From the NCBI GenBank assembly GCA_900549865.1, contig URPU01000013.1:1-36314 (forward strand): DNA of 36,314 nucleotides, in the 5' to 3' direction. Source of the DNA: an uncultured Eubacteriales bacterium (GTDB lineage Bacteria; Bacillota; Clostridia; Oscillospirales; Oscillospiraceae). Each line of letters opens with the position of its first letter. Position 1 is the first letter of the stretch. Of this stretch, positions 7,825-14,899 are shown one piece after another. The position numbers and the translations under genes were made by a program. A model generated the notes under the pieces. It was not told where the DNA came from. It saw nothing but the letters and a program-made list of their open reading frames with translations, and searched no databases.

Positions 7825-8787
7825 TTACATAGCGCGGCCCTGGCGGGCGGCAGTGGTGAGCGCATGATAATCGGAGAGGAACGTGCTTCTAAAAGCAGCG
7901 TCGATCCCCATATTGACGGCGGCGAGCGCCTCCACGGCCGCGCCGTACACGACGGGCATATCCGTGCTTATAAGGCGCGCCTGCGCCGGGCAGCTCTGCC
8001 GTAGGGCGGCGACATACTCCGGGTAGACGGAGAACAGCCCGCCGCCGAGGACGACCGGATATTCGCCGGGGAAATACTGCGCGGCAGTGGAGACAAGCTC
8101 AGCAAGGCTGGCAACGCCCTTGTCGAATATCTCGCCCGCGACCTTATCCCCCATGGCGCGCCCCTCAAAGACGGTGTGCGCGAGGGAAGCGATGAACGAG
8201 CGGCCGCCGGCGTAAATCTGCGCCATGGCCTGATCGACGCTTTCCCCGAGCGCCCTGCCGAGAAGCTCCGTCAGGACGGTTTTTTCGCCGCGGCCGTCGA
8301 TCGCGCGCAGCGCCATATATATGGCGTCGTGCCCGAGGACATACCCGCTGCCGCCTGTGTCGATGAGGAAGCCCCAGCCGCCTATATGGCGGCATATCTT
8401 CCCCTTGACGCGCACGAGAAGGGATGAGCCTGTTCCCGCGACGAGGCCGCAGCCGTCGGCGCGCTCAAGCTCGCTTGAGATGACGTTGTACGTATCATCG
8501 CACACGTTGAGCGACGGCGCGTCGATATGCGCGCGGAGATATTCCAGAAGCGCGCCGTGGCTGTGGCAGTTTCCGGCCACGCCGCAGAACACAGAGCCTA
8601 TCTGCCCCTTCGCCGCGGCGGAGATACCGCGGACGGCATCGCACAGGAGCTTTGCAGAGGCAAGGCTGCCGATATCGAGCGGGTTGCAGCCCGTCGTAAC
8701 ATCGCGCGCGAGGATATGACCCGAACCGTCAAAAAGTAGCGTTTCGGTTTTTGTGCCGCCGCCATCGACGGCTATATAAAGATTCAG
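7825..8787 (-). CDS. BadF/NAGK-type sugar kinase (N-acetylglucosamine kinase family)
   Basis: This is a cytoplasmic ATP-dependent kinase of the BadF/BadG/BcrA ATPase family, which includes N-acetylglucosamine kinase; about 320 residues, the family size. It shows the N-terminal phosphate-binding motif VDGGGTKTE, a second glycine motif VAGTGSSLL and GGWGFLIDTGGSGY, the DxGS(A/G) region typical of NAGK-like proteins. The start is unusual. A GTG at 8794-8796 lies inside the best ribosome site (GAGGTGAT), whereas a CTG at 8785-8787 is eight bases downstream of GAGG and gives the family-like start MNLYIAVDGGG, so I chose CTG. It is the last gene of the importer-sulfatase operon and would phosphorylate the sugar left after desulfation. 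The exact substrate is unknown. Confidence 0.85.
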   Translation of the reverse strand: MNLYIAVDGGGTKTETLLFDGSGHILARDVTTGCNPLDIGSLASAKLLCDAVRGISAAAKGQIGSVFCGVAGNCHSHGALLEYLRAHIDAPSLNVCDDTYNVISSELERADGCGLVAGTGSSLLVRVKGKICRHIGGWGFLIDTGGSGYVLGHDAIYMALRAIDGRGEKTVLTELLGRALGESVDQAMAQIYAGGRSFIASLAHTVFEGRAMGDKVAGEIFDKGVASLAELVSTAAQYFPGEYPVVLGGGLFSVYPEYVAALRQSCPAQARLISTDMPVVYGAAVEALAAVNMGIDAAFRSTFLSDYHALTTAARQGRAM

Positions 8788-8840
8788 ATAGATCACCTCG
8801 TTGCATGGACCTGCGTCCGGTTTGTTGCAGCATGGATTTC

Positions 8841-10334
8841 CTATTTGTTCGTGCCCCAGCTATTGACCTGCGCTGCCATATCCACGCCCTTTGGCGCGGC
8901 GACGCCGTGGACCTCGGCCGCCTCATACTGCCGCCACTGCTGCCAATACTGCTGGCCGAAGAGAACAGACTCGTCCTCCCACTCGTCGCGCATTTCAAAG
9001 AGCTTTTCGCGCATATGCGCGACTATCTCATCGCTGCCGAGCATTTCAAAGAGGTTGTACTGCTCCCACGGGTCGTTTTTAAGGTCGAAAAGCTGCGTGA
9101 GCTTTATATGCTCAGTGCGGTACTCAAGGAGCTTATAGCGCTCATCCATGACGCCGCGGATGCGCGCCTGAAACGCCAGATACAGCGCGTCGCGTATCGA
9201 CGCGTCCGGGTCGCGCATGAGCGGAACGGCGCTGCGCCCCTCGACGGAGGCGGGCACCTCTATCCCGCAGAGCTCGCAGAGCGTGGGGTACACGTCCAGC
9301 AGATACACCAGCTTATCCGAGGTCACACCGGCGGGCACGCCGGGGCCGGAGATGACGAGCGGGACCTTGACGCTGTGCTCATAGAGGTTCTGCTTGCCCA
9401 TCAGGCCATGCTGGCCGATGGCGAGGCCGTTATCGCCGCAGAGGACGACGATGGTGTTATCGGCCATTCCCCTTTCCTCCAGCACGTCGAGAAGCTGGCC
9501 GATGCGCCAGTCGATATGGCTTATCATGGCATAGTAATCGGCGATATGGCGGCGTATCTTGTCCGGCAGGCGCGGGTACGCCTCGGTATTCTCATCGCGC
9601 CCCTTTGCGGCCCAGCCGTAGCTTACCGTCGGCATGGGCATATAGTTGGGCGGGAGGGTTATCTTATCCGGGTCGTACATATTGCGGAACTGCTCGGGCA
9701 TGGTGCGCGGGTCGTGCGGCGCAAGGAAGGAAAGATACATGAAAAACGGCGCGTCGCCGTCGTAATTCTTGAGATAGTCCACGGCGGCCTGAGAGAAGAG
9801 GTCGGTGGAGTGCACGCCGGCGTTTATCCTTTCTGCGCGCACCTTGACGGTGCTCTGGCTGGCGGAGAAGTTCGGCGTGTAGTTTATCTCGTTTTCATAG
9901 CAGCCGTCAGGCTTGAAGTCGTTCACGGGAACGTTCCAGTGATCCCACATGCCGCCGAAGAAGATGTCCGCGCCGTCGCAGAAGCTGCGGGCATAGCTTT
10001 CAATGCCGTTGTGCCACTTGCCGATGCCGCAGCTGCGGTATCCGGCGTTGAGGAAGCACTGGCCCATGGTCACATGCTCCTGCGGGATGTTCTGGCCGTC
10101 CTTTTCGAGATGGAAAAGCGTCTTGCCGGAATTTATCATGGCGCGGCTGGGCATACACACGGCGGACACGGTGCCGCCGGGGATATGGGCGTTGGTAAAG
10201 GCCATGCCGGAGTTGACAAGGCGGTCCATATTCGGCGTCTGTATCTCGTCATTGCCGAGGGCGTGTATGGTGCCGTAGCGCTGATCGTCGGTCAAAAGGA
10301 AGAGCACGTTCGGGCGCTTAACTGAGTTTGCCAT
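8841..10334 (-). CDS. Sulfatase, cytoplasmic, Cys-type (Cx PSR active site)
   Basis: This is a type I sulfatase of the alkaline phosphatase superfamily that hydrolyses sulfate esters. It has 497 residues. Metal-binding LLTDDQR sits near residues 13-19, and the active-site signature VCMPSR has Cys60, which must be oxidised to formylglycine. The later metal site CGDNGLAIGQHGLMGK is near residue 300. There is no signal peptide or membrane segment, so it probably acts in the cytoplasm on imported substrate. No maturase (anSME) gene is in the window. The ATG follows AAGGAGG, nine bases after the second ATPase gene, so expression is coupled to the importer. Heparan/mucin sugar sulfatases and choline-sulfatase-like enzymes are alternatives; the adjacent sugar kinase favours a sulfated sugar. 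Confidence 0.9.
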   Translation of the reverse strand: MANSVKRPNVLFLLTDDQRYGTIHALGNDEIQTPNMDRLVNSGMAFTNAHIPGGTVSAVCMPSRAMINSGKTLFHLEKDGQNIPQEHVTMGQCFLNAGYRSCGIGKWHNGIESYARSFCDGADIFFGGMWDHWNVPVNDFKPDGCYENEINYTPNFSASQSTVKVRAERINAGVHSTDLFSQAAVDYLKNYDGDAPFFMYLSFLAPHDPRTMPEQFRNMYDPDKITLPPNYMPMPTVSYGWAAKGRDENTEAYPRLPDKIRRHIADYYAMISHIDWRIGQLLDVLEERGMADNTIVVLCGDNGLAIGQHGLMGKQNLYEHSVKVPLVISGPGVPAGVTSDKLVYLLDVYPTLCELCGIEVPASVEGRSAVPLMRDPDASIRDALYLAFQARIRGVMDERYKLLEYRTEHIKLTQLFDLKNDPWEQYNLFEMLGSDEIVAHMREKLFEMRDEWEDESVLFGQQYWQQWRQYEAAEVHGVAAPKGVDMAAQVNSWGTNK

Positions 10335-10343
10335 ATTTCCTCC

Positions 10344-11087
10344 TTACCACCATTTAATAAGATCTGTCACTTCATTCCTGAGCTTGATGAACTCCGGGTC
10401 GGACACCTTGCGGGGGCGCGGAAGCTCATTGGGAATGGAGCATTTTATCTTCGTCGGCTTATTCGTGAGCACAAGGATGCGGTCGCTCAAATATACGGCC
10501 TCCTCAATATTGTGCGTGATGAATATTACCGTTACGCCAGTCCTGCGCCAGAGGTTGATAAGCTCATCCTCAAGATGGTACTTCAATTGCAGGTCAAGCT
10601 GACCGTAAGGCTCATCCATGAGGAGAAGGTCAGGCGTGACGGCGAAGGCGCGCGCGATGACGACGCGCTGAAGCATGCTTGCGGAAAGCTGATTGGGATA
10701 GTACTTGGCATACTTCGTCAGACCGACTATTTCCATGACCTCGGCTGTGCGCTTGGCGATCTCATCCTTGGGGAAGTGCTTTATGCGCAGGCCGTAGCTG
10801 ATATTTTCCTCAACAGTGAGCCATTCCATGGTGGAATACTCCTGAAAGATATAGGCGAGATTGTGCTTTTTGGGGTTTATGGCCTCCCCGTCGAGCGTGA
10901 TGGTGCCGCTGTCGATATTATAGAGCTTTGTGAGGCTGTTGAGGAAGGTCGTCTTGCCGCAGCCCGTCGGGCCGACGATGCAGAGGAATTCGCCCTTCAT
11001 GACCTCAAAGGATATATCGTCCAGCACGAGCAGGTCGCCGAAGCTCTTGGTGAGGTTTTTTACAGAGACTTTTACTTCATCAGACAT
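10344..11087 (-). CDS. SsuB/TauB-type ABC ATPase with altered signature motif
   Basis: This is an ATP-binding subunit of a nitrate/sulfonate/taurine-type importer, 247 residues. Walker A is GPTGCGKTT (about 38-46), Walker B LLLMDEPYGQLD and the H-loop is VIFITHNIEEA. The ABC signature reads LSASMLQR where LSGGMQQR is expected, so it has lost both signature glycines. It is encoded next to a second ATPase with a normal signature, suggesting a heterodimer with one weakened ATP site. The ATG follows AAAGGGG. It lies in the seven-gene operon between the partner ATPase and the sulfatase. Family membership is clear, but the substrate is not fixed by sequence. Confidence 0.9.
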   Translation of the reverse strand: MSDEVKVSVKNLTKSFGDLLVLDDISFEVMKGEFLCIVGPTGCGKTTFLNSLTKLYNIDSGTITLDGEAINPKKHNLAYIFQEYSTMEWLTVEENISYGLRIKHFPKDEIAKRTAEVMEIVGLTKYAKYYPNQLSASMLQRVVIARAFAVTPDLLLMDEPYGQLDLQLKYHLEDELINLWRRTGVTVIFITHNIEEAVYLSDRILVLTNKPTKIKCSIPNELPRPRKVSDPEFIKLRNEVTDLIKWW

Positions 11088-11102
11088 TGAAATTCCCCTT
11101 TC

Positions 11103-11873
11103 TTACAGGGTTTTGTCCATTTCGTTGGTTATCCGCTCGCGCAGGGCAAGAAACTCGGGCGAGGTATAATCCCTCGGGCGGGGCAGGTCAACGATATATT
11201 CCTTATGGACGGACGTGGGGCAGTTGTGCAGAAGGATGATGCGGTCGGCAAGATATATCGCCTCTTCGGCGTTATTCGTGACGAACACGACGGTGCGCTT
11301 TTCCGCGCTGCTTATCCTGTCCACCTCTTCCTCCATGAGATAGCGCGTCTGCGCGTCGAGATGGCCGAAGGGCTCGTCCATGCATATGAGCTCAGGCTCG
11401 TTGCAGTAGGCGCGCGCGATGCCGACGCGCTGCTGCATACCGCCGGAGAGCTTGACGGGGTAATGCTTTTCAAAGCCGCTGAGGCCGACAAGGTCAATAT
11501 AATGCTGCGCGCGGGCGCGGCGCTCCTTCTTCGGCACGCCGCGGACACTCGGCCCGAATTCAACGTTTTTCATAACGTTGTACCACATGAAAAGGTTGGT
11601 GGTCTGATAGACCATGCCGCGCTTCGGCGAGGGGCCTGTGACCTCTTCCCCGGAGACGGTTATCTTGCCGCCCGTGGGCAGCTCCAGCCCGGCGATGAGA
11701 TTGAGGATGGTCGTTTTGCCGCACTGGCCGGGGCCGAAGAGCACCACGAACTCGTTTTCATACACCTTGAAGTTGAGGTCGTCCACGACGAGGTGATCGC
11801 CGGAGAGATTATAGAACGTCTTGCTGACATGGTCGCAGTTGATGACGGCCTTGCGTGAATTGTTTTCTATCAT
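11103..11873 (-). CDS. SsuB/TauB-type ABC ATPase, canonical partner
   Basis: This is the second ATP-binding subunit of the same importer, about 256 residues. Walker A is GPGQCGKTT, the signature LSGGMQQR is canonical, Walker B is LICMDEPFGHLD and the H-loop is VVFVTNNAEEA (Asn where His is usual). The histidine-to-asparagine change in this subunit and the degenerate signature of the neighbour look complementary for an asymmetric pair. I set the start at 11871-11873 because this ATG overlaps the permease stop (ATGA) and lies behind GGAGGG. Two upstream in-frame ATGs sit on or before that site. It is co-transcribed with two permeases and a binding lipoprotein. Confidence 0.9.
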   Translation of the reverse strand: MIENNSRKAVINCDHVSKTFYNLSGDHLVVDDLNFKVYENEFVVLFGPGQCGKTTILNLIAGLELPTGGKITVSGEEVTGPSPKRGMVYQTTNLFMWYNVMKNVEFGPSVRGVPKKERRARAQHYIDLVGLSGFEKHYPVKLSGGMQQRVGIARAYCNEPELICMDEPFGHLDAQTRYLMEEEVDRISSAEKRTVVFVTNNAEEAIYLADRIILLHNCPTSVHKEYIVDLPRPRDYTSPEFLALRERITNEMDKTL

Positions 11874-12661
11874 GAGCCGCGGACCCTCCATTGACAAAGA
11901 ATACGCTCAAGCCAGCGCATCAGCGCCGCGAGCAGCAGGCCGACTATTGCGATGGCGATGATGCCGACGAATATCTGCGTCATATCGCCCGCTTCCTGTC
12001 CGGCCGTGATAGCCCAGCCGATACCCTCGGTGGAGCTGACCATTTCCGCCGCGAGGACAGCCATCCAGCATGTGGACAGGCCGACCTGCATACCGGCAAA
12101 GATATAGGGCACGCAGGACGGGATAACGACGCGGAAGAATGCCTGATACTTATTCGCGCCGAGCATGTACGCCACGCCCAGCATGTTTTCATCGACCTGC
12201 TTTGCGCCGGAATAGGTATTGACGACGATGTTGACAAAGCCGGCCATGAAAATGATGTAGAACTTCGCGGACTCGCCGATGCCGAACCAGACTATCGCAA
12301 GGGGGATCCACGCGACGCTGGGGATGGGGCGGACAAGCTCAAAAAGCGGGCGGAAGATCGCCTCTATCATCTTTGAGCGGCCCATGGCGATGCCGAGGAT
12401 AACGCCCGCGACGGACGCCACTGTGAAGCCGAGGAGCACACGGCGAAGGCTTATCAGCAGGTGCACGGGTAGGGTGAATTTACGGCCGATGGGGTGAGAG
12501 CAGTTATATATGATACGCTCAAGCACGTCCAGCGGGCTTGGCAGAAGAAGGCCGATCTCCGTGAATTTAACGGCGAGCCACCAGATAACGATGATGGCGA
12601 CAAGGCCGATCGACGCCAGAAGCGCGGAGGAGAGCTTTCCTTTGAATTTCGAGTTGTTCAT
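11870..12661 (-). CDS. SsuC/TauC-type ABC permease (second)
   Basis: This is an inner-membrane channel subunit, 263 residues, with about six hydrophobic segments starting at residue 13 and a BPD_transp_1 EAA-type loop near VLAAEMVSSTEGIGWAI, which contacts the ATPase. Length and layout fit SsuC/TauC. It overlaps its neighbours at both ends by four bases (ATGA), so the permeases and first ATPase are translationally coupled. It differs clearly from the preceding permease, so the channel is probably a heterodimer. Cargo is probably a sulfonate or sulfate ester, judged from the family and the linked sulfatase. Confidence 0.9.
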   Translation of the reverse strand: MNNSKFKGKLSSALLASIGLVAIIVIWWLAVKFTEIGLLLPSPLDVLERIIYNCSHPIGRKFTLPVHLLISLRRVLLGFTVASVAGVILGIAMGRSKMIEAIFRPLFELVRPIPSVAWIPLAIVWFGIGESAKFYIIFMAGFVNIVVNTYSGAKQVDENMLGVAYMLGANKYQAFFRVVIPSCVPYIFAGMQVGLSTCWMAVLAAEMVSSTEGIGWAITAGQEAGDMTQIFVGIIAIAIVGLLLAALMRWLERILCQWRVRGS

Positions 12662-13467
12662 TTCTCATTCCTCCCGCGTACAAACAGCCTTTCGACCACG
12701 TCGAACAGGGCGGAAATAACGATGCCTATCATACCGAGGCACAGAATGCCGACGATGATTAGGTCAGAGCGCAGCAGCGAGCGGCCGATGGAGATGAGAT
12801 AGCCAAGGCCGCGCGTGGAAGCCAGAAGCTCCGCCGCGACGAGCGCCATCCACGAAGAGCCCATCGCCACGCGAAGCCCCGCGAAGATCATGGGCATCGC
12901 CGAGGGAATGGCCACGCTGAAAAGCTGCTGGGAATTCGTCGCGCCGAAGGTCTGCGAGACCCAGAGGTGTATCTGGCGCGTCTGACGGACGCCGGAATAG
13001 GAGTTGAGAATACAGGGAATGACGGTCGAGAAAAAGATAAGAACGGCCTTTGCGCGGATGGAAATGCCGAAAATAACTATCATGACCGGGATGAGCGCGA
13101 TAGGCGGGATAGGCTTGAGGAAGTCAAAGACTGGTCTGAAAAGCTTGTCCACCCAGTCAAACCAGCCCATGGCAATGCCGAGGGGCACGCCGATGACGGC
13201 GCCGAGGACGTAGCCGTATGTGGCGACCTGAAGGCTGGCGAGGAAGTGCTGGCCGAGCGTCGCCCCGTCCGGCGCCTTGGAGCTGAGCTTTGCGATGAAG
13301 GTCGAAAAGACCTTCACAGGACTGGGCAGCGAATATGACGGGACAAGCTCCAAAACGGCAGTCGCAACATACCAGATAAGGATGAACACCGCCACCGACA
13401 GAACGGAGATCGCGCGGTACTTCATCTTCTGCTTTCTTGCGGTGCTTAGTTTTTGTTCACGATTCAT
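12658..13467 (-). CDS. SsuC/TauC-type ABC permease (first)
   Basis: This is a membrane channel subunit of about 269 residues, with a basic N-terminus (about 22 residues) before the first hydrophobic segment. The BPD_transp_1 EAA loop is LVAAELLASTRGLGYLI. I placed the start at the ATG 13465-13467, preceded by AAAGG at eight bases; an upstream extension to 13578 would translate the stem-loop and lacks family similarity. The end overlaps the next permease by ATGA. A stem-loop in the 138-base gap separates it from the binding-protein gene, which probably lowers permease relative to binding-protein mRNA. Confidence 0.9.
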   Translation of the reverse strand: MNREQKLSTARKQKMKYRAISVLSVAVFILIWYVATAVLELVPSYSLPSPVKVFSTFIAKLSSKAPDGATLGQHFLASLQVATYGYVLGAVIGVPLGIAMGWFDWVDKLFRPVFDFLKPIPPIALIPVMIVIFGISIRAKAVLIFFSTVIPCILNSYSGVRQTRQIHLWVSQTFGATNSQQLFSVAIPSAMPMIFAGLRVAMGSSWMALVAAELLASTRGLGYLISIGRSLLRSDLIIVGILCLGMIGIVISALFDVVERLFVRGRNEK

Positions 13468-13491
13468 AAGCAAACCTTTCTGTTGTGAAAA

Positions 13492-13515
13492 GGAGGGCGC
13501 TTGAAAACGCCCTCC
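13492..13515 (-). terminator. Stem-loop with short T run between binding-protein and permease genes
   Basis: GGAGGGCG (13492-13499) pairs with CGCCCTCC (13508-13515) around an 8-nt loop. On the transcribed strand it is followed by TTTTC. Placed directly after the binding-protein gene, it likely acts as a leaky terminator or mRNA stabiliser, giving more binding protein than channel. The minus-strand GGAGGG arm could also mimic a ribosome site, but no start follows it. Confidence 0.6.
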
Positions 13516-13605
13516 CGAACCGGAGGAGCCGAGCATGGATGTGCGCAGGGCGGCAAGGCGCAGCCCGGCGGCGGCCACAGCGTCCGCTCCGAATTATGCG
13601 GGATA

Positions 13606-14661
13606 TTACTTGCCGAGGGCCGCAAGCGCGTCGGCGAACACGTCAGAGGCGATATTGTTCTTGACGTTTTCAAGACCCTTGGCGTCGATGAGCTCACGGG
13701 AGGCGAACCATGCGGCGTAGGACTCCGCAAACTCGCCGAGAGTGATCTTGGAAGCCTCGTCGGAGCTGATGAACGGCTTGGACTCGACAGACTGGCGGGC
13801 CTCGCTCTCGTCGAGAGTCTTGCCGCAGTTGGCGTACCAGTTCATAACGGTGTTGACGGCGAGATCCTCGTCGGCGGACAGAGCGTCGCAGGCCTTGTAG
13901 AGGATGCTGACAAACTTGACGACGTCGTCATATCTGTTTTCATAGGCGTCCTTGGTGCAGACGGTGGACTCGAACAGCTCGCCGCCGATGGACTCGAGCG
14001 TGGCGTAGATCTCAGTGTTCATCTCGTCCATGTCATAGTAGCAGTACGGCTCGGTCAGGACGCAGTAATCGCCCTCGCCGGCGACCCAGGAGGAGTAGAC
14101 GTTGGCGATCTCGAGGTTCATCATGTTGACCTCGTCGGGGCTGACGCCGATGGACTCAAGGAAGAGGTTCATGGTGTAGTGGCCGGTCGTGCCGAAGCAG
14201 GTGAGAAGAGTCTTGCCGCGGATGCACTCTGCCGCTTCCTCGGGCGTCTTTGCGTCGAGCAGAGGATCGCCCTTTCTGGCGCAGAAATAGTTGCCGCCGG
14301 TGCCATCGACCTGATGCGCAACGAGCTTGCAGTCGTAATTTGCGAGGGCGTAGACGAACGCGCCGCCGGTGACGGCGATATCCCATTCGCCCATGGCCTC
14401 GTTTATGGCCGCGCCGCCGTTGAACACGATCCAGTCGATATCAAGGCCGGCTTCCTTATCCAGACCGTTGGCCTGAATATACTCCACCATGGAGCTGCAA
14501 TAGAAGGACTGCACCGCGACGCGAAGCGGTTCGGAGGCGGCTTCCGCAGCGGGTGCGTCTGCCGCGGGGGCGGATGCGGGGGCAGAGGAGCTGGAGCCGC
14601 AGCCTGCAAGCAGGCCCAGCGCCATGATCAGAGCAAGTGCGATTGACAGCGTTTTCTTCAT
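13606..14661 (-). CDS. SsuA/TauA/NMT1-like substrate-binding lipoprotein
   Basis: This is the extracellular capture subunit of the importer, about 351 residues. The signal peptide ends in LLAGC (Cys21), then an Ala/Pro/Ser linker (about 22-45), then a periplasmic-binding-protein type II fold. The segment RVAVQSFYCSSMVEYIQANG begins the domain and VVAGEGDY-like aromatic loops follow, as in SsuA/NMT1 proteins. I chose the ATG at 14659-14661, with GGGAG eight bases upstream, over an ATG 18 bases earlier. It is first in the operon and preceded by a promoter region shared with the LysR gene. The ligand may be a sulfonate, sulfate ester or unrelated small molecule. Confidence 0.88.
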   Translation of the reverse strand: MKKTLSIALALIMALGLLAGCGSSSSAPASAPAADAPAAEAASEPLRVAVQSFYCSSMVEYIQANGLDKEAGLDIDWIVFNGGAAINEAMGEWDIAVTGGAFVYALANYDCKLVAHQVDGTGGNYFCARKGDPLLDAKTPEEAAECIRGKTLLTCFGTTGHYTMNLFLESIGVSPDEVNMMNLEIANVYSSWVAGEGDYCVLTEPYCYYDMDEMNTEIYATLESIGGELFESTVCTKDAYENRYDDVVKFVSILYKACDALSADEDLAVNTVMNWYANCGKTLDESEARQSVESKPFISSDEASKITLGEFAESYAAWFASRELIDAKGLENVKNNIASDVFADALAALGK

Positions 14662-14695
14662 TTTGGGGTCTCCCTTCATACTTTTTTATTTATAG

Positions 14696-14712
14696 CCGGC
14701 AGATTCTGCCGG
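14696..14712 (-). other. Hairpin in the leader of the importer operon
   Basis: CCGGCAGA and TCTGCCGG flank a single T, so six base pairs with a 5-nt loop can form about 35 bases before the binding-protein start. Farther upstream TGTTTTG and CAAAACA in the same leader (about 14718-14785) could also pair. I see no match to SAM, T-box or TPP riboswitch cores. It may be simple mRNA protection. Confidence 0.35.
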
Positions 14713-14812
14713 GGTGCTACATGTTTTGCCGAAGGATGCCAGCGCTTGTGATTTTTCATACATGTTAAACAAAACACAGGTTGAAACTCCGCCGCGCATC
14801 TCTTTTTTTTGC

Positions 14813-14842
14813 AATATATCACAAAGTAGTGACTTTTGTGAA
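14813..14842 (-). promoter_or_regulatory. Promoter of the importer-sulfatase operon
   Basis: On the minus strand TTCACA (14837-14842), 18 bases and TATATT (14813-14818) form a plausible promoter overlapping the inverted repeat at 14819-14841. The leader is about 145 bases. The weak -35 fits a gene set needing an activator such as LysR. Confidence 0.45.
14819..14841. promoter_or_regulatory. Candidate LysR-type operator
   Basis: TCACAAA (14819-14825) and TTTGTGA (14835-14841) are perfect inverted arms around a 9-base centre, the spacing expected for a LysR recognition site (T-N11-A class). It overlaps the -35 region of the LysR gene promoter and the spacer of the divergent operon promoter, so it can serve both repression of the regulator and activation of the operon. 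Confidence 0.55.
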
Positions 14843-14857
14843 ATACTAATGTATAAT
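14829..14857 (+). promoter_or_regulatory. Promoter of the LysR gene
   Basis: GTGACT (14829-14834), 17 bases and a perfect TATAAT (14852-14857) lie 42 bases before the LysR start. The LysR-type inverted repeat overlaps the -35 box, pointing to autoregulation. Confidence 0.65.
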
Positions 14858-14899
14858 ACAAAGTATAGATAAAAGGCTATGGCGTAAAGGGGGACTATT

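Noticed and set aside
8751..10325. Long plus-strand open frame (about 520 codons) opposite the sulfatase
   Set aside because: The sulfatase on the other strand has clear catalytic motifs, a ribosome site and operon context; this one has none.
14680..14800. Riboswitch (SAM, T-box or TPP) in the importer leader
   Set aside because: Only simple hairpins are visible; none of the conserved cores could be found.
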